Source: JAGHAJ01 sp964559865 [NCBI: uncultured Synergistota bacterium] (GTDB taxonomy: Bacteria; Synergistota; JAGHAJ01). From it: a stretch of 8,272 nt of DNA. Shown here piece by piece: positions 1 to 6,925 of this stretch (positions are counted from its first letter, which is position 1; each line of letters opens with the position of its first letter). The position numbers were made by a program, and so were the translations under genes. The notes under the pieces are model-generated. The model saw nothing but the letters and a program-made list of their open reading frames with translations, was not told where the DNA came from and made no database searches. The DNA lies in assembly GCA_964559865.1 (NCBI GenBank), contig CAZLJD010000033.1:1-8272 (forward strand), read 5' to 3'.

Positions 1-7
1 AAAATAA

Positions 8-27
8 AGAGGGGGTAAAGATAGGAG
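8..27 (+). promoter_or_regulatory. Ribosome-binding region upstream of tuf
   Basis: Two purine-rich SD-like stretches precede the tuf ATG: AGAGGGGGT at 8-16, ending 11 bases before the start, and AGGAG at 23-27, which touches it. The first is the more plausible ribosome-binding site, although its spacing is long. A TAA at 5-7 could be the stop of an upstream gene (fusA would be usual in this position), but too little sequence is present to say. No promoter elements are visible in the 27 bases before tuf. Confidence 0.5.
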
Positions 28-1221
28 ATGGCAAAGGAGAAGTTTGAGAGGACGAAGCCGCATTTGAATGTGGGGACGATAGGGCATATTGATCATGGTA
101 AGACGACGTTGACGGCGGCGATAACGAGGGTGTTATCGTTGAAGGGTTTTGCGGATTATACGCCATTTGATCAGATAGACAAGGCGCCGGAGGAGAAGGC
201 GAGGGGGATAACGATAGCGATAGCGCATGTTGAGTATGAGACTGAGAAGAGGCATTATGCGCATGTGGACTGTCCTGGGCATGCGGATTACATAAAGAAC
301 ATGATAACAGGTGCGGCGCAGATGGATGGTGCGATATTGGTGGTTAGTGCGGCGGATGGGCCTATGCCGCAGACGAGGGAGCATATATTGTTAGCGAGGC
401 AGGTAGGGGTGCCGTATATAGTGGTATTTTTGAACAAGGTGGACATGGTGGATGATCCTGAGTTATTGGAGTTAGTGGAGGTAGAGGTTAGGGAGTTATT
501 GGACAGTTATGGTTTTCCTGGGGATGATGTGCCTGTGATAAAGGGTAGTGCGTTGGAGGCGTTGAACAATCCTGAGGATGCGGAGAAGGCGAAGTGTATA
601 TATGAGTTGATGGATGCGTTGGACAATTATGTACCTTTACCGGAGAGGGATGTAGACAAGCCGTTCTTGATGCCGGTTGAGGATGTATTTAGTATAACTG
701 GTAGGGGTACGGTAGGTACTGGTAGGGTTGAGAGGGGTAGGATAAAGGTAGGGGATGCTGTGGAGATAGTGGGTTTGAGGGATGAGGTGAGGAAGACGGT
801 ATGTACGGGTTTGGAGATGTTCAGGAAGATATTGGATGAGGCGATAGCGGGTGATAATATAGGGATATTGTTGAGGGGAGTAGGCAAGGATGAGTTAGAG
901 AGGGGGATGGTGATAGCGGCTCCTGGTAGTATAACGCCGCACAAGGTATTTAAGGGAGAGGTGTATGTATTGAAGAAGGAGGAGGGTGGTAGGCACACGC
1001 CGTTTTTCAATGGTTACAAGCCGCAGTTTTATGTGAGGACGACGGATGTGACGGGTACGATAGAGTTACCTGAGGGAGTGGAGATGGTGGTGCCTGGTGA
1101 TAATGTTACGATGAAGGTGAGTTTGATAAAGCCGATAGCGTTGGAGAAGGGTTTGCGTTTCGCTATAAGAGAAGGTGGAAGAACAGTAGGAGCCGGTGTT
1201 GTCACCGAAATTATAGAGTAA
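28..1221 (+). CDS. tuf: Translation elongation factor Tu (EF-Tu)
   Basis: EF-Tu is the cytoplasmic GTPase that carries aminoacyl-tRNA to the ribosomal A site. The 397-residue product is full length for the family (E. coli about 394). The G domain shows GHIDHGKT (P-loop, residues 19-26), RGITI (switch I, 59-63, with Thr62), DCPGH (81-85, with catalytic His85), NKVD (136-139) and GSAL (173-176). Beta-barrel domains 2 and 3 follow, ending in the conserved [14 protein letters not shown] stretch. The ATG start gives the usual MAKEKF opening. rpsJ begins 13 bases after the stop, so the two are very likely co-transcribed. Codon use is extreme and unlike the neighbours up to base 1155: every Lys is AAG, every Glu GAG and every Arg AGG. 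From 1156 on, CGT, AGA, GAA, GCC, GTC and ACC appear. The protein itself shows no break. Identification is certain; the origin of the codon pattern is not. Confidence 0.99.
   Translation: MAKEKFERTKPHLNVGTIGHIDHGKTTLTAAITRVLSLKGFADYTPFDQIDKAPEEKARGITIAIAHVEYETEKRHYAHVDCPGHADYIKNMITGAAQMDGAILVVSAADGPMPQTREHILLARQVGVPYIVVFLNKVDMVDDPELLELVEVEVRELLDSYGFPGDDVPVIKGSALEALNNPEDAEKAKCIYELMDALDNYVPLPERDVDKPFLMPVEDVFSITGRGTVGTGRVERGRIKVGDAVEIVGLRDEVRKTVCTGLEMFRKILDEAIAGDNIGILLRGVGKDELERGMVIAAPGSITPHKVFKGEVYVLKKEEGGRHTPFFNGYKPQFYVRTTDVTGTIELPEGVEMVVPGDNVTMKVSLIKPIALEKGLRFAIREGGRTVGAGVVTEIIE
1153..1221 (+). other. Codon-usage break inside tuf (possible recombination boundary)
   Basis: Codon choice changes abruptly at the TTG/CGT codon boundary (1155/1156). 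The 376 codons before it contain no AAA, GAA, AGA, CGN, GCC, GTC or ACC. The 21 codons after it contain one CGT, two AGA, two GAA, and one each of GCC, GTC and ACC, much as in the ribosomal protein genes downstream. The protein stays in frame and fully conserved across the boundary. This is a composition signal read by eye; its cause (gene conversion, transfer or assembly join) is inference. Confidence 0.6.
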
Positions 1222-1234
1222 TGGAGGGGTCTTC

Positions 1235-1546
1235 ATGGATGCTCATAGAGTTAGAATAAAGTTAAAAGGATACGATTACAGGTTGCTCGATAAGTCCACC
1301 TCTCAGATAGTTGAGGCTGTGAAGAGAACGGGTGCCAAAGTTGTTGGTCCTATTCCTTTGCCTACGGAGATTAACAGGTATATAGTTTTGCGTTCGCCAC
1401 ACAAGGATAAGAATTCAAGGGAACAGTTTGAGATAAGGACACACAAGAGATTATTGGACATAGTGGATTCGAATCCGCAGACGGTGGATTCTTTGATGAA
1501 GTTAAACCTTCCGTCTGGTGTAGACATTGAAATAAAGATGAAGTAG
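1235..1546 (+). CDS. rpsJ: 30S ribosomal protein S10
   Basis: S10 is a small-subunit head protein and, as NusE, a partner of NusB and NusG in transcription antitermination. The 103-residue product matches the family length. It shows [13 protein letters not shown] near the start, then KRTGA, the GPIPLPT loop, [16 protein letters not shown] and THKRLLDI, ending in [10 protein letters not shown]. The ATG start has GGAGGGG (1223-1229) five bases upstream. It opens the S10 block, but the gap to tuf is only 13 bases. There is therefore no space for the long untranslated leader that mediates L4 autoregulation in E. coli. Identification is unambiguous. Confidence 0.98.
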   Translation: MDAHRVRIKLKGYDYRLLDKSTSQIVEAVKRTGAKVVGPIPLPTEINRYIVLRSPHKDKNSREQFEIRTHKRLLDIVDSNPQTVDSLMKLNLPSGVDIEIKMK

Positions 1547-1560
1547 TTGGAGAGAGGTGA

Positions 1561-2184
1561 ATGGGGTTGGCTATAGGACTTTTGGGATACAAGCTCGGTA
1601 TGACTCAGATTTTTATGCCTACAGGTGAGGTTGTACCAGTTACGGTAGTGCAGGCGGGGCCGTGTGTGGTGGTTCAGAAAAGGACAAAAGATAAAGATGG
1701 ATACAGTGCAATTCAGATTGGCTTTGGAGAAGTAGATGAGAAGAAGGTTAACAAACCTTTAAAGGGCCACTTTTCCGCACATGGGGTGAAACCTGTGAGA
1801 TTCTTAAAAGAGTTTAGGGTTGACGATGTTGATAAATACGAGAGTGGACAGGAGATTTCTGTGGATATATTCAGCGAAGGGGAGAAGGTAAAAGTTACTG
1901 GTATTTCCAAAGGAAAGGGATTTGCTGGTGCGATGAAGAGACATGGATTTCATGGTGGACCCGCAAGTCACGGTTCAGGTTTTCACAGGAAACCAGCTTC
2001 TATTGGTATGCATTCTTATCCTGGTAGGGTGTTTAAAGGTAAGAGGATGCCAGGACATATGGGTGTGGATAAGGTTACAGTAAAGAATATCACGGTTGTT
2101 AAGGTAGATAAGGACAATAACCTGATCTTGTTAAAGGGCAGTGTGCCCGGTAATAATAGGAGTTTGGTTGTGATATCCAAATAG
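1561..2184 (+). CDS. rplC: 50S ribosomal protein L3
   Basis: L3 binds 23S rRNA early in 50S assembly, and its central loop reaches toward the peptidyl transferase centre. The product has 207 residues, close to the family norm. The signatures are GLLGYKLGMTQIF at the N-terminus, KGKGFAGAMKRHGFHGGPASHGS in the middle, and the loop ASIGMHSYPGRVFKGKRMPGHMG. The position of the Gln that is methylated in E. coli L3 is Met here, a common alternative. The start is uncertain by two codons. ATG at 1561 has GGAG at 1549-1552 (spacing 8). TTG at 1567 would give MAIGLLGYKLGMTQ, which looks more like typical L3, with AGAGGTGA at 1553-1560 (spacing 6). The gene follows rpsJ by 14 bases. Confidence 0.97.
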   Translation: MGLAIGLLGYKLGMTQIFMPTGEVVPVTVVQAGPCVVVQKRTKDKDGYSAIQIGFGEVDEKKVNKPLKGHFSAHGVKPVRFLKEFRVDDVDKYESGQEISVDIFSEGEKVKVTGISKGKGFAGAMKRHGFHGGPASHGSGFHRKPASIGMHSYPGRVFKGKRMPGHMGVDKVTVKNITVVKVDKDNNLILLKGSVPGNNRSLVVISK

Positions 2185-2209
2185 GCAAGAGATGTGGGGG
2201 AGGATTGTT

Positions 2210-2833
2210 ATGATACTACCTTTGAGGAATAATATGGGTGAAATTATCGGTGATTTAGAGGTAGATGATGCAGTCTTTGGGGCAGAGATTAATATTCCTT
2301 TGATGCACCAAGCTGTTGTTACCTACCTTGCGAATCAGAGGAGGGGGACTGCCTCTACAAAGACAAGGTCTGAGGTGGAAGGTAGCACGAGGAAGGTATG
2401 GAGACAGAAGGGTACCGGTAGAGCGAGGCATGGTTCTATAAGAGCAAATATATTTGTTGGCGGTGGCGTCGTATTTGGACCTAAACCAAGAAGTTATAGA
2501 AAGAGGTTACCTGTTAAGATGAAAAGGGGAGCACTGCGTTCGTGCCTTTCTGCAAAAGTGAGAGACGATGAAATTGTTGTCATTGATGATATAACTCTTG
2601 ATGCACCAAAAACAAAAGAGATGACGCAGTGGCTCCAGCGTCAGAAATTGGAGGGAAAGGTTCTCTTGATTTTGAACTCGGGGAAAACCAATGTTTTTAA
2701 GGCATCTAATAATATTCCCAACCTTAAGTTAATAAGGGTTGATAATATAAATATCTATGACCTGTTGAATGCAGATAAGGTTGTCTTTGAGAAAGATGCT
2801 TTGAAGAGGGTGGAGGGGGTGCTGAAGCCTTGA
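2210..2833 (+). CDS. rplD: 50S ribosomal protein L4
   Basis: L4 binds domain I of 23S rRNA, and its extended loop lines the peptide exit tunnel. In E. coli it also represses the S10 operon. The 207-residue product carries the loop signature: STRKVWRQKGTGRARHGSIRAN, then GGGVVFGPKPRSY and PVKMKRGALRSCLS. The C-terminal half has the expected alternating fold, ending in DLLNADKVVF. The ATG at 2210 is chosen because GGGGGAGG (2196-2203) lies six bases upstream and the protein then begins MILPLRNN. An in-frame ATG at 2192 would add six residues (MWGRIV) encoded by the SD region itself and has no SD of its own. The stop overlaps the rplW start. Confidence 0.97.
   Translation: MILPLRNNMGEIIGDLEVDDAVFGAEINIPLMHQAVVTYLANQRRGTASTKTRSEVEGSTRKVWRQKGTGRARHGSIRANIFVGGGVVFGPKPRSYRKRLPVKMKRGALRSCLSAKVRDDEIVVIDDITLDAPKTKEMTQWLQRQKLEGKVLLILNSGKTNVFKASNNIPNLKLIRVDNINIYDLLNADKVVFEKDALKRVEGVLKP
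2812..2820 (+). promoter_or_regulatory. Shine-Dalgarno supporting the TTG start of rplW
   Basis: GGAGGGGGT lies inside the 3' end of rplD, nine bases before the TTG at 2830 and eighteen before the ATG at 2839. No other SD-like sequence lies nearer the ATG, so this site decides for TTG. Confidence 0.55.
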
Positions 2834-3123
2834 TTGACATGTATGATATAATAATTAAGCCCATTATTACAGAGAAGACGAGCAGGCTAATGGGTGAAGG
2901 AAAGTATGTGTTTCAGGTCCACCCAAAGGCTAATAAAATCGAGGTCCGCAAGGCGGTGGAGACGGTCTTTAAGGTAAGGGTAAAGGATGTTAACTTGATG
3001 AATATGAAGGGTAAGAGGAAAAGACTTGGTAGGTATGAGGGAAAGAGGCCTGATTGGAAAAAGGCTATAGTTACCCTTCATGAAGGCGAAAGGATTCCAT
3101 TTTTTGAAGGGTTGAGTACATAA
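2830..3123 (+). CDS. rplW: 50S ribosomal protein L23
   Basis: L23 sits beside the exit tunnel and is the docking site for trigger factor and SRP. The 97-residue product has the family pattern: [12 protein letters not shown] near the start, [23 protein letters not shown], then the basic [26 protein letters not shown] at 2830 is preferred over ATG at 2839 because GGAGGGGGT (2812-2820) ends nine bases before the TTG but eighteen before the ATG. The TTG overlaps the rplD stop as TTGA (2830-2833), a 4-base overlap that points to translational coupling between L4 and L23. Identity is certain; the start is likely. Confidence 0.96.
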   Translation: MIDMYDIIIKPIITEKTSRLMGEGKYVFQVHPKANKIEVRKAVETVFKVRVKDVNLMNMKGKRKRLGRYEGKRPDWKKAIVTLHEGERIPFFEGLST

Positions 3124-3136
3124 GGGGGATACATCG

Positions 3137-3961
3137 ATGGGTATAAAGAGACTAAAACCTGTTACGCCTGGTAGAAGATTTATGACTGTTGCGGATTTTT
3201 CTGAAATCACGAAGAAGAAGCCTGAAAAGTCTCTGTCTTTTGGTGTAAAAAAGAATAGTGGTAGAAACTCTCATGGTAGAGTTACCGTGAGACATAGGGG
3301 TGGTGGCCATAAGAGGAAGTACCGCGTAATAGACTTTAAGAGAAACAAGATAGGGATCCCTGCAAAGGTGGCAGCTATAGAGTATGATCCAAATAGATCT
3401 TGTAGGATCGCACTTTTGCACTATGTAGATGGAGAAAAAAGGTATATAATCGCACCTGTTGGCTTGTCTGTTGGTGATGTTGTTGAAAGTGGACCACAAT
3501 CAGATATAAAGGTAGGCAATGCTTTGCCGTTGCAGAATATACCAGACGGTACGATGATTCATAATATAGAGCTTTATCCGGGACATGGTGGACAACTGGT
3601 GAGATCTGCTGGTGGTTCAGCCCAGTTGATGGCAAAAGAGGGTGGTTATGCGCATATTCGTCTTCCTTCTGGAGAGGTTAGATTGGTGGACTTGAGATGC
3701 TATGCAACTATTGGACAGGTTGGCAATGTTGAGCATGAGAATATTAATATAGGTAAAGCAGGTAGGTCCCGTTGGTTGGGCAGAAGACCGAGAGTGCGTG
3801 CTATTGCTATGAATCCCGTCGACCATCCAATGGGTGGTGGGGAAGGAAGGTCTAAGAGTGGCAAACACCCGGTGTCTCCGACAGGTGTGCTTGCAAAGGG
3901 TTACAAAACCAGGAGGAATAAGAAGACAGATAGATTCATTGTGAGAAGAAGAAAGGGTTAA
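3137..3961 (+). CDS. rplB: 50S ribosomal protein L2
   Basis: L2 is one of the most conserved 50S proteins. It supports subunit association and the peptidyl transferase region. At 274 residues it is full length. The N-terminal part has [12 protein letters not shown] and [22 protein letters not shown]. The OB and SH3-like domains follow, with [10 protein letters not shown] and PVGLSVGD. The C-terminal signature is RGVRAIAMN-type (here [19 protein letters not shown]), containing the conserved His, then [26 protein letters not shown]. The ATG is preceded by AAGGGGG (3122-3128), which overlaps the rplW stop, and the gap to rplW is 13 bases. Nothing unusual is seen. Confidence 0.99.
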   Translation: MGIKRLKPVTPGRRFMTVADFSEITKKKPEKSLSFGVKKNSGRNSHGRVTVRHRGGGHKRKYRVIDFKRNKIGIPAKVAAIEYDPNRSCRIALLHYVDGEKRYIIAPVGLSVGDVVESGPQSDIKVGNALPLQNIPDGTMIHNIELYPGHGGQLVRSAGGSAQLMAKEGGYAHIRLPSGEVRLVDLRCYATIGQVGNVEHENINIGKAGRSRWLGRRPRVRAIAMNPVDHPMGGGEGRSKSGKHPVSPTGVLAKGYKTRRNKKTDRFIVRRRKG

Positions 3962-3979
3962 TAGAAAGGAGGGGGAGTG

Positions 3980-4264
3980 TTGGCGCGTTCTGTAAAGAAA
4001 GGACCTTATGTTGATCAGAAATTGTTGAAGAAGATTATAGAAATGAGCGAATCTGGAAAGAAAAAGGTTATAAAGACATGGTCGAGAAGGTCTACCATTG
4101 TTCCGGAAATGATAGGCTTTACAATAGCAGTTCATAATGGGAGGAATCATATACCTATATACATAACGGAGAATATGGTTGGTCATAAGCTCGGAGAGTT
4201 TGCACCTACACGAAAATTTAGAGGGCATGGTGCACACACGGAGCGTTCTACAGCGCTGAAGTGA
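3980..4264 (+). CDS. rpsS: 30S ribosomal protein S19
   Basis: S19 lies in the head of the 30S subunit, forms a complex with S13, and contacts the A-site region and bridge B1. The 94-residue product reads [12 protein letters not shown] at its start, then [24 protein letters not shown] and [27 protein letters not shown], a textbook S19. The TTG at 3980 is chosen because it gives the near-invariant MARSVKKGP opening and lies seven bases after AGGAGG (3967-3972). A GTG directly before it (3977) would add one residue at a tighter spacing. The gap to rplB is 18 bases. Confidence 0.97.
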   Translation: MARSVKKGPYVDQKLLKKIIEMSESGKKKVIKTWSRRSTIVPEMIGFTIAVHNGRNHIPIYITENMVGHKLGEFAPTRKFRGHGAHTERSTALK

Positions 4265-4276
4265 TAGGAGTGAGTG

Positions 4277-4621
4277 ATGATGGAAGCAGTAGCGAAAAAG
4301 AGATATGTTAGAATATCTCCTTTGAAGGCGAGGAAGGTTTTGCAACTTATAAAGGGAAAAAGGGCGGAAGATGCCTTAATGATGTTGAAGTTTATGCCTT
4401 CGAAGGGGGCAAGGATAGTTAGAGAGATACTGCAGGCTGCAGTTGCCAACGCAGAAAACAATTTTGAACTCAATGTTGACAAACTTGTTGTGGCTAAGGC
4501 TTACGCAGATAAGGGACCATATCTGAAGAGGATAAGGGCTGTTTCTATGGGTAGGGCACACAGAATAAATAAGCCTACGAGCCACATAACTATAGTAGTT
4601 GAAGAGAAGGAGGAGGATTAG
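4277..4621 (+). CDS. rplV: 50S ribosomal protein L22
   Basis: L22 contacts all 23S rRNA domains, and its long beta-hairpin lines the exit tunnel near the macrolide site. The 114-residue product shows AKKRYVRISPLKARKVLQLIKGKRAEDAL, then REILQAAVANAENN, and the hairpin PYLKRIRAVSMGRAHRINKPTSHITIVV with an acidic tail. Three start codons follow each other in frame: GTG 4274, ATG 4277 and ATG 4280. AGGAG at 4266-4270 favours 4277 (spacing 6) or 4280 (spacing 9) over 4274 (spacing 3). The stop TAG directly abuts the GTG of rpsC with no spacer, suggesting coupled translation. Confidence 0.97.
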   Translation: MMEAVAKKRYVRISPLKARKVLQLIKGKRAEDALMMLKFMPSKGARIVREILQAAVANAENNFELNVDKLVVAKAYADKGPYLKRIRAVSMGRAHRINKPTSHITIVVEEKEED

Positions 4622-5299
4622 GTGGGGCAAAAAGTTCATCCAACTGGTTTTAGGCTTGGGGTTATAAAGGATTGGAGTTCGCGGTGGTATGCTTCTGATA
4701 AGAGATACAGAGAGTATCTCATGGAAGATTATAGGATAAGAGAGCTTTTGAAAAAGAGATGGTATAATGCGGGTATATCTCGGATTGAAATCGAGAGAGT
4801 AGCAACGGAAATCGTTAGGATTATAGTGCATGCTGCTCGTCCGGGGCTTGTGATAGGTAAGAAGGGTGTGGAAATAGAGGAAGTTAAAAAGATGTTAGCT
4901 GAAATGACTTCGAGACAAGTGTATATAAATGTCAAAGAGGTGCCAATCCCTGAGATAGATGCGCAGTTGGTGGCTGAAAATATAGCCTCTCAGATAGAGA
5001 GAAGGGTTGCATTTCGTAGGGCTATGAAGCAGGCAGTTTCTAAGGCAATGAGGTTGGGGGCTAAAGGTATAAAAATTGCGTGCAGTGGGAGGCTTGGTGG
5101 TGCAGAGATTGCAAGGACAGAGTGGTATCTTGAGGGAAGGTTACCTCTTCAGACATTGAGGGCAGATATAGATTACGGTTTTGCAGAAGCATTTACCACC
5201 TATGGTCAGATAGGAATAAAGGTCTGGATATTTAAAGGAGAGGTATTACCGCAGAGGAAGGAAGGAGAAACCAAGGCAGAAGTTGCTACTACGCAATAA
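4622..5299 (+). CDS. rpsC: 30S ribosomal protein S3
   Basis: S3 is at the mRNA entry channel of the 30S head and contributes to mRNA unwinding together with S4 and S5. The 225-residue product starts [13 protein letters not shown] from a GTG codon. It carries a type II KH domain with the GKKG loop at residues 79-82, and the C-terminal S3 domain with [39 protein letters not shown] and the closing [10 protein letters not shown]. The GTG immediately follows the rplV stop, and its SD GAGGAGGA (4609-4616) is inside the rplV coding sequence. The length and motifs are normal. Confidence 0.98.
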   Translation: MGQKVHPTGFRLGVIKDWSSRWYASDKRYREYLMEDYRIRELLKKRWYNAGISRIEIERVATEIVRIIVHAARPGLVIGKKGVEIEEVKKMLAEMTSRQVYINVKEVPIPEIDAQLVAENIASQIERRVAFRRAMKQAVSKAMRLGAKGIKIACSGRLGGAEIARTEWYLEGRLPLQTLRADIDYGFAEAFTTYGQIGIKVWIFKGEVLPQRKEGETKAEVATTQ

Positions 5300-5315
5300 G
5301 AGGGGGACATAGGTC

Positions 5316-5726
5316 ATGTTAATGCCGAGTCGTGTTAAGTATCGTAAGCAACAGAGAGGCAGGCTTAAGGGTCGTTCTAAGGGTGCTTTAACGCTTGCTT
5401 TTGGAGATTATGGCATTCAGGCATTAGAGCCGTGCTACCTTACTGCAAGGCAGATAGAGGCAGTTAGGTTGATCCTTACGAGGGCTATAAGGAAGGGTGG
5501 AAAGCTCTGGATAAGGGTATTCCCGGACAAACCTATGACAAAAAAACCTGCTGAGACGAGAATGGGTAAGGGAAAGGGAAACCCCGAGGAGTGGGTAGCA
5601 CCTGTTAAGCCTGGGAGGATAATGTTTGAAATGGTTGGGCTTGATAGAAAGACGGCAGAAGAGGTAGTGAGGTTGGCTTCTTCAAAACTTCCTATAAAGA
5701 CAAAATTTGTGTATAGAGAGGAATAG
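5316..5726 (+). CDS. rplP: 50S ribosomal protein L16
   Basis: L16 helps shape the A-site tRNA pocket and is a late assembly protein of the 50S subunit. The 136-residue product begins [16 protein letters not shown] and continues with [10 protein letters not shown], the region [45 protein letters not shown], and [17 protein letters not shown]. The ATG at 5316 is chosen over the one at 5322 because MLMP is the usual opening and AGGGGGAC (5301-5308) lies seven bases upstream. The gap to rpsC is 16 bases. Confidence 0.98.
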   Translation: MLMPSRVKYRKQQRGRLKGRSKGALTLAFGDYGIQALEPCYLTARQIEAVRLILTRAIRKGGKLWIRVFPDKPMTKKPAETRMGKGKGNPEEWVAPVKPGRIMFEMVGLDRKTAEEVVRLASSKLPIKTKFVYREE

Positions 5727-5737
5727 AGGTGGTAACG

Positions 5738-5935
5738 GTGAAAGCAGCAGAACTCAGAGATCTCACCATTAATGAGCTCAAGTTAAAATTGAGGGATTTG
5801 AAACAGGAACTTTTGAACTTAAGATTTCAGAACTCTATAGGACAGCTGAACAATCCGAGAAGGATAAGGGAAGTTAAAAAGGATGTTGCAAGAGTTTTGA
5901 CAATCATAAGGGAAAAGGAGTTAGGGGGTGAATAA
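5738..5935 (+). CDS. rpmC: 50S ribosomal protein L29
   Basis: L29 is a small helical-hairpin protein next to L23 at the exit tunnel rim. The product is 65 residues from the GTG at 5738: [60 protein letters not shown], which carries the family core LRFQ..GQL.NP.RI..V.....R. An in-frame GTG at 5729 (MVTVKAAEL) would give 68 residues. I prefer 5738 because L29 proteins usually begin MKA.EL and GAGGTGG (5727-5733) sits just upstream. The choice is not secure, since AGAGAGGA (5715-5722) could serve the earlier GTG. rpsQ follows by 3 bases. Confidence 0.95.
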   Translation: MKAAELRDLTINELKLKLRDLKQELLNLRFQNSIGQLNNPRRIREVKKDVARVLTIIREKELGGE

Positions 5936-5938
5936 TCA

Positions 5939-6226
5939 ATGGCAGCGAGGACGCTGGTAGGTACTGTTCTAAGTAACAAGATGGATAAGTCTGTTGTAGT
6001 TGGTGTTCGCTGGTTTAAGAGTCATCCCCTATATGTGAAGAGATTGAAAAGGATGACAAAGCTTATGGCACATGACGAAAATAATGAGTGTAGAGAAGGG
6101 GACATCGTTGTTATCAGAGAGTCAAGGCCTTTGAGTAAGAGGAAGCGTTGGGTAGTTACGAAGATATTAGAAAGGGCAGTTGTTGAAGGGGGAAGTGGAG
6201 ATGATACAGCTTCAGACAATGCTTAA
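5939..6226 (+). CDS. rpsQ: 30S ribosomal protein S17, with an acidic C-terminal tail
   Basis: S17 is a primary 16S rRNA binder in the 30S body with an OB fold. The 95-residue product shows [63 protein letters not shown] and the final strand VVTKILERA, all typical. The family is often 80-90 residues, so the last dozen residues ([12 protein letters not shown]), rich in Gly, Asp and Ser, look like an unstructured extension. The final nine codons overlap the start of rplN in another frame. The ATG has TTAGGGGGTG (5921-5930) upstream. Confidence 0.97.
   Translation: MAARTLVGTVLSNKMDKSVVVGVRWFKSHPLYVKRLKRMTKLMAHDENNECREGDIVVIRESRPLSKRKRWVVTKILERAVVEGGSGDDTASDNA
6186..6193 (+). promoter_or_regulatory. 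Shine-Dalgarno of rplN inside rpsQ
   Basis: AAGGGGGA ends seven bases before the ATG at 6201. It lies within the rpsQ coding sequence and supports 6201, rather than an upstream TTG at 6180, as the rplN start. Confidence 0.6.
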
Positions 6227-6569
6227 CGTGGCAGATAATTCTGGTGCAAAGAAAATAATGTGTATTCATGTGCACGGTGGTAGCCATAGAAGGTATGGTT
6301 CTCTTGGTGATATCATTACAGCTTCTGTTAAGGAAGCCATACCGAACTCTAATATACCAAAGGGAACGGTGGTTAAGGCTGTTATTGTGAGGGTGGCTAA
6401 AGAGGTAAGGAGAAAGGATGGAAGCTATGTGCGTTTTGATGATAATGCAGCAGTTATCATAGATAACAATAAGGAGCCAAAGGGTACGAGGATATTTGGG
6501 CCTGTAGCGAGAGAACTTAGAGAGAAGCGATTTATGAGAATAATCTCTCTTGCACCAGAAGTAGTGTAA
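6201..6569 (+). CDS. rplN: 50S ribosomal protein L14
   Basis: L14 sits on the 50S interface face, forms bridges B5 and B8, and is the site where the silencing factor RsfS binds. The 122-residue product is exactly the usual length and begins [22 protein letters not shown]. It continues with [53 protein letters not shown], and the end [27 protein letters not shown]. The ATG at 6201 is strongly supported by family length and the internal SD. A TTG at 6180 would add seven residues with no homology. The first 26 bases overlap rpsQ. Confidence 0.98.
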   Translation: MIQLQTMLNVADNSGAKKIMCIHVHGGSHRRYGSLGDIITASVKEAIPNSNIPKGTVVKAVIVRVAKEVRRKDGSYVRFDDNAAVIIDNNKEPKGTRIFGPVARELREKRFMRIISLAPEVV

Positions 6570-6584
6570 TTAGGGGGAATACTG

Positions 6585-6908
6585 ATGAGCTTATTTGTGA
6601 AGAAAAATGATCGTGTGAAGATTTTGTCTGGTAAAGATAAAGGCAAGGAGGGTAAAGTTCTGAAGGTCTTCCCTTCCACAGGCAAAATTATAGTGGAGGG
6701 GATAAACTATGTTAAGAAGCATCAAAGGCCTACTGATAAGAATCCTCAAGGAGGGATTGTTAGACAGGAAGCGCCTATATATGCTTCTAAGGTGATGGTT
6801 GTGTGTCCTTCTTGTGGAAAACCAACGAGGATTAGAAAAGGTTATTTGGAAGATGGCAGGAAGGTGAGGGTGTGTAAGAAATGCGGAGAGGTTATAGACA
6901 ACATCTAA
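6585..6908 (+). CDS. rplX: 50S ribosomal protein L24, zinc-ribbon form
   Basis: L24 initiates 50S assembly by binding the 5' end of 23S rRNA. The 107-residue product has an N-terminal KOW motif ([20 protein letters not shown], residues 9-28), then [12 protein letters not shown] and [10 protein letters not shown]. At the C-terminus four cysteines (C74, C77, C97, C100) form two CxxC pairs about 20 residues apart, a putative zinc ribbon. This form is known in many bacteria but absent from E. coli L24. TAGGGGGAA (6571-6579) precedes the ATG by five bases. The gap to rplN is 15 bases. Confidence 0.97.
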   Translation: MSLFVKKNDRVKILSGKDKGKEGKVLKVFPSTGKIIVEGINYVKKHQRPTDKNPQGGIVRQEAPIYASKVMVVCPSCGKPTRIRKGYLEDGRKVRVCKKCGEVIDNI

Positions 6909-6925
6909 GGGGGTAAATGAGAGTA

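Noticed and set aside
627-1010. A 127-codon open frame antisense to tuf
   Set aside because: The extreme codon bias of tuf keeps this antisense frame free of stops. The product is low-complexity Ser/Thr/Pro/Leu and no gene is supported.
2192-2209. Extended rplD start at ATG 2192
   Set aside because: The extra residues are encoded by the SD region of the ATG at 2210, and no SD precedes 2192.
3617-4345. A 242-codon open frame on the minus strand across rplB, rpsS and rplV
   Set aside because: It is antisense to three conserved ribosomal protein genes, spans their boundaries, and encodes a Cys/His/Arg/Ser-rich product with no recognisable domain. It is a shadow frame.
5936-5938. Terminator or promoter between the S10 and spc blocks
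   Set aside because: In E. coli these are separate operons, divided between rpsQ and rplN. Here rpmC, rpsQ and rplN are separated by 3 bases and then overlap, with no hairpin, T-run or promoter visible, so the blocks look fused.
6180-6200. Extended rplN start at TTG 6180
   Set aside because: It would add seven residues (MLKGEVE) absent from L14 proteins. The ATG at 6201 gives the standard MIQLQT opening, the exact family length, and a well-placed SD.
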